A stretch of 43,495 nucleotides of DNA from Candidatus Thiosymbion sp. (GTDB lineage: Bacteria > Pseudomonadota > Gammaproteobacteria > Chromatiales > Chromatiaceae): NCBI GenBank assembly GCA_018435665.1, contig JAHDND010000009.1:1-43495 (forward strand). Reading direction: 5' to 3'. Below the pieces are notes generated by a model that saw only the letters and a program-made list of their open reading frames with translations, did no database searches and was not told the origin of the DNA. The translations under genes were made by a program, and so were the position numbers. Positions 1-9,151 of the stretch are shown one piece after another. How positions within the stretch are numbered: position 1 is the stretch's first letter; each line of letters opens with the position of its first letter.

Positions 1-220
1 AGGGGCGTAATGGACCACAAGAGCCACTCAGAATACCCAAAATGAGCCCAAAAACGGGTTAAAACGGGCTGCTAAGTCAAAAATGACGCTCTCCAAGGGC
101 GGAAAGAGAGAAATCGGGTCATTCTTCAGCGTTTCCTTAGCGTCGGCGGAATCTAGTACCAAGTGCAACACCTGCTAGTGAACGGAGCCTGCGCGAGTCA
201 ATTACCGGGTTTGGGGTAAA
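1..220. other. non-coding edge region downstream of rnhB
   Basis: No credible reading frame is seen here. The stretch lies downstream of rnhB, where dnaE follows in E. coli, but nothing resembling the start of dnaE is present. A weak stem AGCCC/GGGCT surrounds a doubled ACGGG motif near positions 47-71. It has no adjacent T-run on either strand, so it is not called a terminator. Confidence 0.5.
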
Positions 221-895
221 TCACTTTTCGCTCTTCCCTGGGACGGGAATTCCCGGGGCGGGTAACGCCTGGCCCGGGTTTCGGCCGTGGCCGTCAGCCG
301 CCTCGCGGACGGGGCGGAAGGAGCGGCGATGGATAGGGCTGGGTCCCAGGGCACGCAGGGCGGCCAGGTGGTCGGCGGTGGGATAACCCTTGTGACTGGC
401 CAGGCCATAGCCGGGATAGAGGGCATCCAGGCGGACAAGTTCCCGGTCCCGGGCGACCTTGGCCAGGATGGAGGCGGCGGCAATGGCCGCCACCTTGCCA
501 TCGCCGCCGACGATCGCCTGGACGGGACACTCTAGGGCCGGGCACCGGTTACCATCCACTAGGGCCAGGTCCGGGACGCGGCTCAGGCCAAGGACGGCAC
601 GCCGCATGGCCAGGAGGCTGGCCTGCAGGATATTCAGGGCGTCGATCTCCGCCGGGCTGGCCGAAGCGACGGACCAGGCCAGGGCCCGGGCCTGGATCTC
701 GGTCTCCAGGGCCGCGCGGCGCGCGGCGCTCAGCCGCTTGGAATCCGCCAGACCGGCGATGGGCCAGTCAGGGTCCAACATGACGGCCGCCGCGGTGACC
801 GGCCCCGCCAGGGGACCACGGCCGGCCTCATCGATACCCGCCATCCCGCTGGCGCTAGCCCAGAGGTCCTGTCCCGGGGAGAGCAGTGCGATCAT
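221..895 (-). CDS. rnhB: ribonuclease HII
   Basis: RNase HII cleaves the RNA strand of RNA/DNA hybrids and starts removal of single ribonucleotides misincorporated into DNA, in the cytoplasm. The 224-residue product carries the family opening motif [13 protein letters not shown] (acidic pair D22, E23). The other two acidic residues are D114 (VDG) and D132 (GGD), spaced as in the family, followed by [12 protein letters not shown]. The ATG at 895 is supported by a GAGG ribosome binding site 5 bases upstream. It is the last gene of the long minus-strand cluster, 76 bases after lpxB. The last 25 or so residues are a Pro/Gly-rich tail that looks non-conserved. Identification is secure. Confidence 0.96.
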   Translation of the reverse strand: MIALLSPGQDLWASASGMAGIDEAGRGPLAGPVTAAAVMLDPDWPIAGLADSKRLSAARRAALETEIQARALAWSVASASPAEIDALNILQASLLAMRRAVLGLSRVPDLALVDGNRCPALECPVQAIVGGDGKVAAIAAASILAKVARDRELVRLDALYPGYGLASHKGYPTADHLAALRALGPSPIHRRSFRPVREAADGHGRNPGQALPAPGIPVPGKSEK

Positions 896-971
896 TGTTC
901 CTCACTCCAACCAGGGCCTCAGCCCTGGTTCTACCCCGGCGACACGCGCAACGTTCGGGACCCTGGGGTGC

Positions 972-2165
972 TCAGCGCTCGGGGACCAGTTCCAGCAGGG
1001 CCCGGGCCGCCTCCTGGCTGGCGCCCCGGCGCAGATCGCGATGGATGCGGCCATAGGTGGCGCGGATGGTAGCGACACGTTCCGGGTCCTCCAGCAAGGC
1101 CAGCAGGGCCGGTCCCATCAGCTCGGCCCGGCAGCGGTCCTGGAGGAACTCGGGGGCCAGTTCCTCCCCCGCCAGCAGGTTCGCCATGGCCACATGCGGG
1201 ACCTTGATCAGCTTGAGGGTCTTGACCAGCCAGTAGGTCAGGGGATCGACCCGGTAGCCCACCACCAGCGGGCGCTGGAGCAGCAGGGCCTCCAGGGTGG
1301 CGGTGCCCGAGGCGGACAGGACCAGATCGGCGGCGGTCATGGCCTCCCGCCCCTGGCCGTCGACCAGGGTCAGGGCGGTGGCGGTTGCCGAGGCGGTCAG
1401 GGCAAAACGGGCCTCCAGCCCACTTTCCACCAGGATCTTCTCGAACAAGCCACGCAGGCGCGGCGACACCAGGGGGACGACGAGGCGCAGGTCGGGCCGG
1501 CGGGCCAGGCACCAGGCCGCCGTCTCCAGGAAGGGCCGGGCCAGGAGACCGACCTCGCTGGCCCGACTGCCGGGCAGAAGGGCGATGACCGGCCCCGCCG
1601 GCGGCAGGCCCAGGGCCTGGCGGGCGGCGGCGCGGTCGGTCTCCAGGGGGATGTCATCCGCCAGGGGGTGACCGATGTAGCGCACCGGCACCCCCCGCTC
1701 CCGCAGGAAGGGCTCCTCGAAGGGGAAGATGCTCAACACCAGGTCCACCGCCCGGCGCAGCCCCTTGACCCGCCCCGGACGCCAGGCCCAGACCGTGGGA
1801 CTGACCAGGTGGGCGGTGGGGATGCCGGCCCGACGCAGGCGCCGCTCCAGGGTCAGGTTGAAATCCGGGGCGTCGACGCCGACGAACAGGTCCGGCGGCT
1901 GGGCGAGGAAGTAGTCCCCGAGTTGGCGGCGCAGGCGCAACACCTCGGGCAGATGGCGCAGGACGGCGACCAGGCCCATCACCGCTAGGCGCTCCTGATC
2001 GACCAGGGTTGCACAGCCCGCGGCCTGCATGCGCGGACCGGCGACGCCGATGAAGCTCGCGTCCGGGCGCAGTTCCCGCAGGGCACGGATGAGGCTGGCC
2101 GCCAACTGGTCGCCAGAGGGCTCGTTGGCGACGATGCCGATGCGCAGCCCGGGACCGGGATTCAG
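972..2165 (-). CDS. lpxB: lipid-A-disaccharide synthase, probable CTG start
   Basis: LpxB joins UDP-2,3-diacylglucosamine to lipid X to form the beta-1,6-linked lipid A disaccharide at the inner face of the inner membrane. Family segments visible are GVAGPRMQAAGC, FVGVDAPDFN, VSPTVWAWRPGRV, ALLPGSRASEV, SGTATLEALL and VGYRVDPLTYWL. The first conventional start in frame, a TTG at 2105, would remove the conserved N-terminal strand and glycine loop RIGIVANEPSGDQLAA. That segment is in frame upstream. The best start is a CTG at 2165, whose last two bases are shared with the lpxA stop (CTGA). It gives 397 residues and the same N-terminal extent as E. coli LpxB. A second CTG lies at 2147. The usual GE(A/T)SGD motif reads NEPSGD here. 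Function is secure; the start is inferred. Confidence 0.93.
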   Translation of the reverse strand: MNPGPGLRIGIVANEPSGDQLAASLIRALRELRPDASFIGVAGPRMQAAGCATLVDQERLAVMGLVAVLRHLPEVLRLRRQLGDYFLAQPPDLFVGVDAPDFNLTLERRLRRAGIPTAHLVSPTVWAWRPGRVKGLRRAVDLVLSIFPFEEPFLRERGVPVRYIGHPLADDIPLETDRAAARQALGLPPAGPVIALLPGSRASEVGLLARPFLETAAWCLARRPDLRLVVPLVSPRLRGLFEKILVESGLEARFALTASATATALTLVDGQGREAMTAADLVLSASGTATLEALLLQRPLVVGYRVDPLTYWLVKTLKLIKVPHVAMANLLAGEELAPEFLQDRCRAELMGPALLALLEDPERVATIRATYGRIHRDLRRGASQEAARALLELVPER

Positions 2166-2926
2166 CGGACGAAACCCCGGGGGCTGGTGGCGCAGAAGTC
2201 CGCCAGGCGGTCCACCTCCGGACTGCCTAGGGCGCGCATGGCCACCAGGGCCTCCTCTAGCCGCTGGCGGGACTTGTAGAGCAGGCGGTAGCCTTGCTTG
2301 ATGGCGGCGATGGCGGCGGGGCTGAAGGCGCGCCGCCGCAGTCCCTCGCTATTGATCCCCCGGGGCCGGGCTGGATGGCCGTTGACCAGGACGAAGGGGG
2401 GAATATCCTGGGAGACCACGGAGCCCCCGCCGGAGAAGCAGTGGGCGCCGATGCGACAGAACTGATGGATGATGGTGAAGCCGCCGAGGATGGCCCAGTC
2501 CTCGACCTTGACGTGACCCGCCAGGGTCACGGCGTTGGCCATGATGACGTTATCGCCGACCTCACAGTCGTGGGCGACGTGGACATAGGCCATGAAGAGG
2601 TTGTCGCTACCGATCCGGGTCACCCCGGCGTCCTGGTGGGTGCCGCGGTGCAGGGTGACGAACTCGCGCACCACGTTGCGATCGCCAAGCTCCAGGAAGG
2701 TCTCCTCCCCGGCGTATTTCTTGTCCTGGGGGTCCTCGCCCACGGAGGCGAACTGGAAGATGTGGTTGTCCCGCCCAATGCGGGTGGGTCCCCGCAGCAC
2801 GGCATGGGGGCCGACGCGGGTGCCACGACCGATCCGGACCCCGGGGCCGATGACGGCGTAGGGACCGACCTCGACCCCCGCCTCGAGTTCGGCGGCCGGA
2901 TCGATGAGGGCCGTGGGGTGGATCAT
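2162..2926 (-). CDS. lpxA: UDP-N-acetylglucosamine acyltransferase
   Basis: LpxA catalyses the first step of lipid A synthesis: transfer of a 3-hydroxyacyl chain from acyl-ACP to O-3 of UDP-GlcNAc. The 254-residue protein begins MIHPTALIDP and consists of hexapeptide repeats forming a left-handed beta helix (about residues 1-185), then a helical C-terminal domain. The catalytic His is H119 in VHVAHDCEVG, equivalent to E. coli H125; the GGFTIIHQFCRIGAH segment is also conserved. The ATG at 2926 is 2 bases beyond the fabZ stop. An in-frame start 8 codons upstream would overlap fabZ and lacks family support. The stop overlaps the proposed lpxB CTG start, suggesting translational coupling. Confidence 0.97.
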   Translation of the reverse strand: MIHPTALIDPAAELEAGVEVGPYAVIGPGVRIGRGTRVGPHAVLRGPTRIGRDNHIFQFASVGEDPQDKKYAGEETFLELGDRNVVREFVTLHRGTHQDAGVTRIGSDNLFMAYVHVAHDCEVGDNVIMANAVTLAGHVKVEDWAILGGFTIIHQFCRIGAHCFSGGGSVVSQDIPPFVLVNGHPARPRGINSEGLRRRAFSPAAIAAIKQGYRLLYKSRQRLEEALVAMRALGSPEVDRLADFCATSPRGFVR

Positions 2927-2928
2927 GC

Positions 2929-3369
2929 CTAGAAGTCCTTGGCGGTGCACATGATGTCGGCGGAGGCGGCCAGCTTGCCATCGACCATGGCCTCGCCGGT
3001 GAACATCCAGATGCCGCGCCGGACGGCGCGCAGCTTGACCGTCATGATGAGCTGATCGCCGGGTTCCACCGGACGCTTGAAGCGCGCCTTGTCGATGCCG
3101 ACGAAGTAGTAGAGCTTGGAACCGACCTCGTCCGGCCGGGACTCCATGGCCAGGAGCCCGGTGGCCTGGGCCAGGGCCTCGATGATGAGGACCCCGGGCA
3201 TGATGGGCTTGACCGGGAAATGGCCGGTGAAGAAGGGCTCGTTGAAGGTGACGTTCTTGAGGGCGACCAGATAATCGTCGACCTGGTAATCCAGGACCTT
3301 GTCGACCAGCAGGAAGGGGTAGCGGTGCGGCAGGTGGCTGAGGACCTCATGGATGTCCATCGTGTTCAA
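2929..3369 (-). CDS. fabZ: 3-hydroxyacyl-ACP dehydratase FabZ, TTG start
   Basis: FabZ dehydrates 3-hydroxyacyl-ACP in fatty acid elongation and competes with LpxA/LpxD for hydroxyacyl-ACP, hence its usual place among lpx genes. The 146-residue hot-dog-fold protein shows [11 protein letters not shown], the catalytic His in [12 protein letters not shown] and the catalytic Glu in EALAQATG, then [13 protein letters not shown]. An AGGGAG ribosome binding site lies 6 bases before a TTG at 3369, giving [10 protein letters not shown]. The ATG at 3360 would be 15 bases from that site, so TTG is preferred. It sits between lpxD and lpxA on the minus strand. Confidence 0.97.
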   Translation of the reverse strand: MNTMDIHEVLSHLPHRYPFLLVDKVLDYQVDDYLVALKNVTFNEPFFTGHFPVKPIMPGVLIIEALAQATGLLAMESRPDEVGSKLYYFVGIDKARFKRPVEPGDQLIMTVKLRAVRRGIWMFTGEAMVDGKLAASADIMCTAKDF

Positions 3370-3420
3370 GGTTGTCTCCCTAAGGTGAGGGGCTCGGGGT
3401 GGGACGCGGCCGCGAACCGG

Positions 3421-4521
3421 CTAATCCGGTTCCCGTTCCGGGCTTGGGGTCGAGGGTGGGGATGCGGCGGCGGGGGCCTCGGCGGTAGCCGGGGGGACCG
3501 CGCTCAGGGTGGCCAGCACGGCCTCCAGGTGCTTGACCCGCCGGGTCAATTCGTCGAGGTGACGGAAGCGGGCGGCATTCTTGCGCCATTCGGCGTTGGG
3601 CATGGCGGGGATCCCGCTGCTATAGACCCCGGGTTCCGGGAGGGAGCGGGTGACCATGGCCATGCCGGTGAAATGGACGTTGTCGCCGATCTCCAGGTGG
3701 CCGGCCATGCCCACCGCCCCGCCGATGGTGCAATCGTTGCCGATGCGGGTGGAACCGGAGATCCCGGAGCAGGCGGCCATGGCGGTGTTTTCGCCGATGC
3801 GGCAGTTGTGGCCGATCTGGATCAGGTTGTCGATCTTGGCCCCGGCGGCGATCACCGTGTCCTCCAGGGCGCCGCGATCGACGCAGCTATTGGCGCCAAT
3901 CTCGACATCATCGCCGATCTCCACGCTGCCGAGCTGCGGCATGCGGAACCAGCGCCGACCGTCCCGGGCGAAGCCAAAACCATCGCGACCGATGACGCAC
4001 CCCGGCTGGAGCAGGGCACGTTGGCCAATACGCACCCCGGGGCAGAGGGTCACCCGGGCCACCAGTCGCGCCTCGGCGCCGACCCGACAGCGGGCGCCGA
4101 CGAGGGAGCCCGGGCCGATGAAGGCCCCGGGGCCGATCTCGGCCTCGGCCTCCACCACCGCGCAGGGACCGATCCAGGCGCTGGGGTCCACACGGGCGGT
4201 CTCATCGACCACGGCGCTGGGGTGCCGGCCCTGGGGCGCCGCGGTTGGGGGGTGCAGGAGCCAGCCGGCGTGGGCATAGGCCAGGTAGGGGTTGTCACCA
4301 ACCAGGGTTGGCGCCGGGCTAAGGGCCTGGTTCGCCGGGGCGAGGATGACGGCACCGGCCCGGGTGGCGGCCAGGGCCTCACGGTACTTCCTGTCGGCGT
4401 AGAAGCAGAGGTCCCCCGGCCCGGCCGCGGCCAGGGGGGCGATGCGGGCGACCCGGGCGGCGGGGTCCCCAGCCAGGGTCAGCCCGAGGCGTCGGGCGAG
4501 TTCGCCGAGGGAGTATTCCAA
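3421..4521 (-). CDS. lpxD: UDP-3-O-acylglucosamine N-acyltransferase, TTG start
   Basis: LpxD adds the second 3-hydroxyacyl chain (N-linked) to UDP-3-O-acylglucosamine, the third step of lipid A synthesis. The 366-residue product has the N-terminal uridine-binding domain (about 1-100; YSLGELARRLG, GDLCFYADRKY). A long hexapeptide-repeat beta helix follows (about 100-310), containing IGHNCRIGENTAM with the likely catalytic His, then a C-terminal helix and an Ala/Pro-rich tail. The start is TTG at 4521. No other start codon lies nearby in frame, and the N-terminus matches the family there. AGGA sits only 2 bases upstream, a poor spacing. Confidence 0.95.
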   Translation of the reverse strand: MEYSLGELARRLGLTLAGDPAARVARIAPLAAAGPGDLCFYADRKYREALAATRAGAVILAPANQALSPAPTLVGDNPYLAYAHAGWLLHPPTAAPQGRHPSAVVDETARVDPSAWIGPCAVVEAEAEIGPGAFIGPGSLVGARCRVGAEARLVARVTLCPGVRIGQRALLQPGCVIGRDGFGFARDGRRWFRMPQLGSVEIGDDVEIGANSCVDRGALEDTVIAAGAKIDNLIQIGHNCRIGENTAMAACSGISGSTRIGNDCTIGGAVGMAGHLEIGDNVHFTGMAMVTRSLPEPGVYSSGIPAMPNAEWRKNAARFRHLDELTRRVKHLEAVLATLSAVPPATAEAPAAASPPSTPSPEREPD

Positions 4522-4583
4522 GGTCCTGGACCGCCGGGGCTGGGCTTGATGGGACGGGGAAGGTCGGGGCAGCCGCGTCAGGC

Positions 4584-5111
4584 CTACTTGGCCTGGTGCT
4601 TGGCCCGCATCCGTTCCACCACCTCGTCCGAGATGTTGATGCGTTCGCTGAAGTAGAAGACGTCCTTGCCGCTGACGATCAGGTCGATGCCGCGCTCCTT
4701 GGCCAGTTCGGTCACCACCTCCTCGACCTGCTTGCCGAGCTTGGTGCGCATCTCGTTCTGGCGCAGGGTCAGGTCCTCGCGGGCCTCGCCCTGGGCGTAC
4801 TTGAGCTTGCGGTCGCGGTTGCGGATGTCGTTGGTCAGGCGCTGGACTTCGTCATTGCCCATCAGGGGGGCATCCCGCTCCAGCCGCTCCTGGAGGGCGG
4901 TGAGCTCCTCCTGCTGTTCCCGCAGCTTCAACTCCCGCTCGGCCACGGCTCGCTGGAGCTCATTGCGCGCCTGCTCGTACTGGGGGGAGCGCTCGACGAT
5001 GCGATCCGGGTCGATGGCGCCGATGACATAGTTCACGGCAGGGGCGGGGCCCGCCGCGCCGAGCAGGGCCGCGCCCAGGGCGACGGCCGGGAGGGGAAAC
5101 CGCTTCATCAT
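4584..5111 (-). CDS. skp: periplasmic chaperone Skp/OmpH family
   Basis: Skp is a periplasmic trimeric chaperone that holds unfolded outer-membrane proteins for the BAM complex. The product (about 175 residues) has a signal peptide with hydrophobic core AVALGAALLGAAG and a probable cleavage after APA. It then has the OmpH-type strand NYVIGAIDPDRIV and a long charged coiled coil (about residues 40-130, rich in Glu, Arg, Gln). Three ATGs occur at 5117, 5111 and 5108. An AGAGG site abuts the first and is best spaced for 5111. It lies directly between bamA and lpxD, the classical location. Confidence 0.93.
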   Translation of the reverse strand: MMKRFPLPAVALGAALLGAAGPAPAVNYVIGAIDPDRIVERSPQYEQARNELQRAVAERELKLREQQEELTALQERLERDAPLMGNDEVQRLTNDIRNRDRKLKYAQGEAREDLTLRQNEMRTKLGKQVEEVVTELAKERGIDLIVSGKDVFYFSERINISDEVVERMRAKHQAK

Positions 5112-5150
5112 CAGCATCCTCTGTCGCTGGGGCTTGACGTGCCGACCGGC

Positions 5151-7544
5151 CTAGAAGTTCTGCCCGAGGCCGAACTGGAAGATTTGGGTATCGTCACCCT
5201 CCTGCTCGTTCATGGGGTAGGCCGCGCTGGCGAAGATGACGCCGACGGGGGACAGCCAGACCAGGGACACACCGGCGGAATAGCGCAGATCGCCCAGGTC
5301 AAAGCCATCGGGGGCGATGAGGCCGTTCATGGAGTTGGTGGTCCAGACATTGCCGAAGTCGAAGAAGGCGCTGATGCGGATGGTATCGGCCAGCTCCCCG
5401 GAGATGGGCGGGGGCATGAAGAGCTCGGCGCTGCCGACGATCTTGATGTTGCCGCCGATGGGGTACTGCTCGCCGGTGACCTCCCGGGGACCCAGGGTAT
5501 TCTCCTGCCAACCGCGCACGGAGCGGGGACCACCGGCGTAGAAGTTCTCGAAGAAGGGCAGTCCGCTGGTGGCGTCGCCGTAGCCATCCCCATAGCCGAG
5601 ATCGGCCCGCAGGTTGAGGGTGTAGCGGCGGGCCAAGGGGAAGTAATGGCGATGGCGATAGGTCAGGCGCCAGTACTCCAGGGTGCTGCCGGGTCCCGCG
5701 AACTCCAGGGCGAGATTCTGCAGCACGCCCTTGGTCGGGAAGACGGTGGTGTCGCGGGAGTCCTTGAGATAACCCGCGTTCAGGACATAGTCGTTGTATT
5801 TGTCGCCATTCTCGAGGACGAATTCATCCGCCACCACCGAGTCACCCGGCTTGAGCTTGATGTACTGGTACTGGAGACCCAGGCTGGCGCGGCTGACATC
5901 CGAGATGGGCAGGCCGAAGTTGACGCCGGCGATGCCCTGGTCGGTGGAGTAGCGCGCCAGGTCCAGGTTCTCGTAGTTGGTCTCCCGATAGGAGAGGGTG
6001 AAACCGCGGCTGATGCCATTGATCGTGTAATAAGGGTTGTTGTAACCCAGTTCGTAGACGCGGTTGGCGTCGCTGGTGTTGAAGGCGAAGGAGACGCGCT
6101 TGCCGGTACCCAGGAAGTTGTTCTGGGTCACGCTGGTATTGAAGATGATGCCCTGGGTCTGGGAGTAGCCCACGCCGGCCATGAGGTTGCCGGAGGGCTT
6201 CTCCTTGACCGTGACGTCGACGTCGACCTGATCCGGGGAACCGGGGACGGCGGGGGTCTCGATACTGACATCGTCGAAAAAGCCCAGGCGCTGGAGCCGT
6301 TCACGGGACTCCCGCACCAGCTCCGAGGAGAACCATGAGGCCTCCAGTTGGCGCATCTCGCGGCGCAGGACCTCGTCCCGGGTCTTGGTATTGCCCTTCA
6401 TGTTGACGCGGCGGACGTAGACGCGCTTGCCGGGGTCGACAAAGAAGATGACCTTGACTTCCTTTTTCTCCTCGTCCACCTCCGGGATGGTATTGACGTT
6501 GGCGAAGGCATAGCCCTCGTCCGCCAGCCGCCGGGAGATCCGCTCCGCGCTCTGGGTGGTCGCCTTGCGTGAGAAGGGCTCACCGCGGCGCATCTGGATC
6601 AGGGGGAAGACCTGCTCCGTGGGCAGGGTCGGTTGGCCGGCGAGCTGGATGTCGCTGACGAGGAAGATGTCCCCCTCCTTGATCACGACGGTGATATAAA
6701 TGTCCTTGCGATCGGCGCTGATGGACACCTGGGTGGACTTGATCTCGAACTTGATGAAGCCCCGGTCGAGGTAGAAGGAACGCAGGGACTCCAGGTCCCC
6801 CCCCAGCTTCTGCTTGGAATACTGATCGTTCTTGCTGTACCAGGACAACCAGTCGGACTTGCCGAGTTTGAGCAACCCCAGCAGTTCCTTCTCCGGGAAG
6901 GCCTCGTTGCCGATGATGTTGATCTGCTTGATGCGGGCCGTGAGGCCCTCGATGATGTCGATGGTCACCCGCACCCGGTTGCGTTCCAACGGGGAGACCG
7001 TGGTCTGGACCTCGATACCGTACTTGCCGCGGGAGAAATACTGATTCTTGAGTTCCTGCTCGATGCGGGCGAGGATGGCCTTGTCGAAGACCCGCCCCTC
7101 GGCCAGGCCGATCTCCTTGAGGGCGGCGCGGAGCTGCTCCTCGTCCAGGTCCTTGTTACCGCTGAGGATGATCTCGGCGACCGTGGGCCGTTCCTGGACG
7201 GTCACCACCAGGACCGTGCCCTCGCGCTCGACCTTGACGTCCTCGAAGAAGCCGGAGGCATAGAGGGCGCGGATGCTCTTGGCGGTGACCTCGTCCGTGG
7301 TGCTGTCACCGATCTTGACCGGCAGCAGGCTGAAGACGGTGCCGGCGGAGATGCGCTGCAGGCCCTCGATGCGGATATCGGTAACCTTGAAGGTGTCCGC
7401 CCAGGCGCTGGCCCCGCCGAGGAGCCAGAAGCCGAGGGTCAGCAGCAACAGGAGGAGCGCCGGGACGCGGGGAACCACCGCCGCGGCGCCCGGGCACGGC
7501 GCCGGCAAGCCGGAGGCACCCTGTCCGGCGCGGCCAGTCACCAT
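5151..7544 (-). CDS. bamA: outer membrane protein assembly factor BamA
   Basis: BamA is the central beta-barrel of the outer-membrane protein insertion machine. After the hydrophobic signal segment (LLLLLLTLGFWLLGG, cleavage likely after ASAWA) come five POTRA domains (KVTDIRIEGLQRI; ERPTVAEIILSGNKDL; RIKQINIIGNEAFPE; DIQLAGQPTLPTEQV; VRRVNMKGNTKTRDEVLRRE). The Omp85 barrel follows, containing the lid-loop motif as SVRGW (usually VRGF/Y), and ends in an aromatic residue (GLGQNF). The start is uncertain. ATG 7544 is chosen, but it has no clear ribosome binding site and gives a long n-region. In-frame GTG/TTG codons at 7613, 7586 and 7583 are possible; an AGGGGG lies before the last two. Function is certain. 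Confidence 0.95.
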   Translation of the reverse strand: MVTGRAGQGASGLPAPCPGAAAVVPRVPALLLLLLTLGFWLLGGASAWADTFKVTDIRIEGLQRISAGTVFSLLPVKIGDSTTDEVTAKSIRALYASGFFEDVKVEREGTVLVVTVQERPTVAEIILSGNKDLDEEQLRAALKEIGLAEGRVFDKAILARIEQELKNQYFSRGKYGIEVQTTVSPLERNRVRVTIDIIEGLTARIKQINIIGNEAFPEKELLGLLKLGKSDWLSWYSKNDQYSKQKLGGDLESLRSFYLDRGFIKFEIKSTQVSISADRKDIYITVVIKEGDIFLVSDIQLAGQPTLPTEQVFPLIQMRRGEPFSRKATTQSAERISRRLADEGYAFANVNTIPEVDEEKKEVKVIFFVDPGKRVYVRRVNMKGNTKTRDEVLRREMRQLEASWFSSELVRESRERLQRLGFFDDVSIETPAVPGSPDQVDVDVTVKEKPSGNLMAGVGYSQTQGIIFNTSVTQNNFLGTGKRVSFAFNTSDANRVYELGYNNPYYTINGISRGFTLSYRETNYENLDLARYSTDQGIAGVNFGLPISDVSRASLGLQYQYIKLKPGDSVVADEFVLENGDKYNDYVLNAGYLKDSRDTTVFPTKGVLQNLALEFAGPGSTLEYWRLTYRHRHYFPLARRYTLNLRADLGYGDGYGDATSGLPFFENFYAGGPRSVRGWQENTLGPREVTGEQYPIGGNIKIVGSAELFMPPPISGELADTIRISAFFDFGNVWTTNSMNGLIAPDGFDLGDLRYSAGVSLVWLSPVGVIFASAAYPMNEQEGDDTQIFQFGLGQNF

Positions 7545-7747
7545 CGGACGTCGGCCGGTAAAAACCAGTCTGGAGATTCCCAACACCCTTCCCCCTGTGG
7601 AGTTGGCCGCCACCCCGGGCGGCCCTCATGCGTGGCCGGGTAGTATAGGCCAAGGACATCCCGAACAAAACTGCCGCGGCCCAGGCTCCTGGGGTCCAGG
7701 CCAGGGCCCCGGGGGCTAACGGTGGTGCAGGACCCTGTCTTGCCTGC

Positions 7748-9109
7748 CTAGTTGAACAGGCGCTGAAGGTCGACGTAGAAGGCCAGGGACATGAGGGCGG
7801 CAATGAGGACCACCCCGACGCGCTGACCGAGCATCTGCAAGGATTCCGACAGGGGGCTGCCCTTGACGGCCTCGACCAGGAAGAAGAGCAGATGGCCGCC
7901 ATCCAGCAGCGGGATGGGCAGGAGGTTGAGCACCCCGAGGCTGATGCTGACCACCGCCAGGAACTTGATGAAGTAATCCACGCCATGACTGGCGCTCCGC
8001 CCGGCGCTCTCGGCGATGGAAATGGGGCCGCTGAGGTTTTCCACCGAGGCCTGCCCGGTGAGCATGCGGCCCATGACCTTGAGCATGAGCCAGCTCATGT
8101 CGAAGGTCTTGGCCACGGCCACCCGGGCGGCGTCGAGGGGTCCCAGGCGGACCTCGGCCCGGTATTCCGCCAGCAGGGCCTCGGGCACCTCGACCCCGGC
8201 ACCGACCCGGCCGATCTCCCCGTCCGGCCCCGGCACAGGACGGGGGGTCAGGTCCAAATCCAACTCCTCCCCGCCCCGGGCCAGGCGCAGCGACAAGGAC
8301 TGGCCGGGATGGTCACGGACCTGCTTGACCCAGGCATCCCAGGTGGCGACGGGCTCCCCGGCGACGCTGAGGATCAGATCCCCGGGCTTGAGCCCGGCCC
8401 GATCGGCGGCCTCCCCGGGGACGAGGGTGGCGATGCGTGGGGGCAAGGGGGGTTGGGCGGGGCTGAGGCCGATCTGGCCAAGGATGGCGGGGTCGTCGGG
8501 GAGGGCGGCCAGGCCCGGGCCGGACAGGACCAGGCGCTGCTCGTCGCCATCCCGGTCACGGACCCTGATCGGCAGGTCCTGCCCCTCCAGGGACTCGGCC
8601 ATGAGGGCGAAGACCGCGGCCTCCCAGGTCGGGGTGGGGCGATCGCCGATCTGGAGCAGTTCGTCTCCCACCTCGATCCCGGCCTCGGCGGCCAGGGAAC
8701 CCGGGGTGACGGCGCCGATCAGGGCCCGGCTGCCGGTTTCGCCCACCACCAGGAGGCCCCAGTAGAGCAGGATGGCGAAGCCGAGGTTGAACAGCGGGCC
8801 AGCGAGGACGATGGCGGCGCGCTTCCACAGCACCTGGCGGTTGAAGGCCCGATGGACCTCCGCCGGGTCCACCGTCTCCTCCCGCTCGTCGAGCATCTTG
8901 ACGTAACCACCCAGGGGGATGCCCGCCAGGACGTACTCGGTGCCGTCACCCCCCACCCGCCGCCAGAGGGGGCGGCCAAAGCCGATGGAGAAGCGCAGGA
9001 CCTTGACCCCCAGGCGGCGGGCCACCCAGAAGTGGCCGAACTCGTGGACCGTGATCAGGACCCCCAGGGCGACGAGGAAGGACAGCAGGGTATGGAGCAG
9101 GTCGGGCAT
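7748..9109 (-). CDS. rseP: site-2 zinc metalloprotease RseP
   Basis: RseP performs intramembrane cleavage of anti-sigma-E factor RseA after DegS-type cutting, releasing sigma E when outer-membrane assembly fails. It can also clear signal-peptide remnants. The 453-residue protein matches E. coli in length. The zinc motif HEFGH is at residues 22-26 in the first membrane segment. Two PDZ domains lie in the periplasmic part (about 115-300), and NLLPIPLLDGGHL carries the third zinc ligand near the C-terminal membrane segments. Placement directly upstream of bamA fits its surveillance role. ATG start at 9109. Confidence 0.97.
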   Translation of the reverse strand: MPDLLHTLLSFLVALGVLITVHEFGHFWVARRLGVKVLRFSIGFGRPLWRRVGGDGTEYVLAGIPLGGYVKMLDEREETVDPAEVHRAFNRQVLWKRAAIVLAGPLFNLGFAILLYWGLLVVGETGSRALIGAVTPGSLAAEAGIEVGDELLQIGDRPTPTWEAAVFALMAESLEGQDLPIRVRDRDGDEQRLVLSGPGLAALPDDPAILGQIGLSPAQPPLPPRIATLVPGEAADRAGLKPGDLILSVAGEPVATWDAWVKQVRDHPGQSLSLRLARGGEELDLDLTPRPVPGPDGEIGRVGAGVEVPEALLAEYRAEVRLGPLDAARVAVAKTFDMSWLMLKVMGRMLTGQASVENLSGPISIAESAGRSASHGVDYFIKFLAVVSISLGVLNLLPIPLLDGGHLLFFLVEAVKGSPLSESLQMLGQRVGVVLIAALMSLAFYVDLQRLFN

Positions 9110-9151
9110 GGGTCAGTTTTCCAGCGAGGTCGGCTGCAACCGGGACATGCC

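Noticed and set aside
459..1988. Open frame of about 509 codons antisense to rnhB and lpxB
   Set aside because: No ribosome binding site or domain; explained by GC-rich shadow coding of lpxB.
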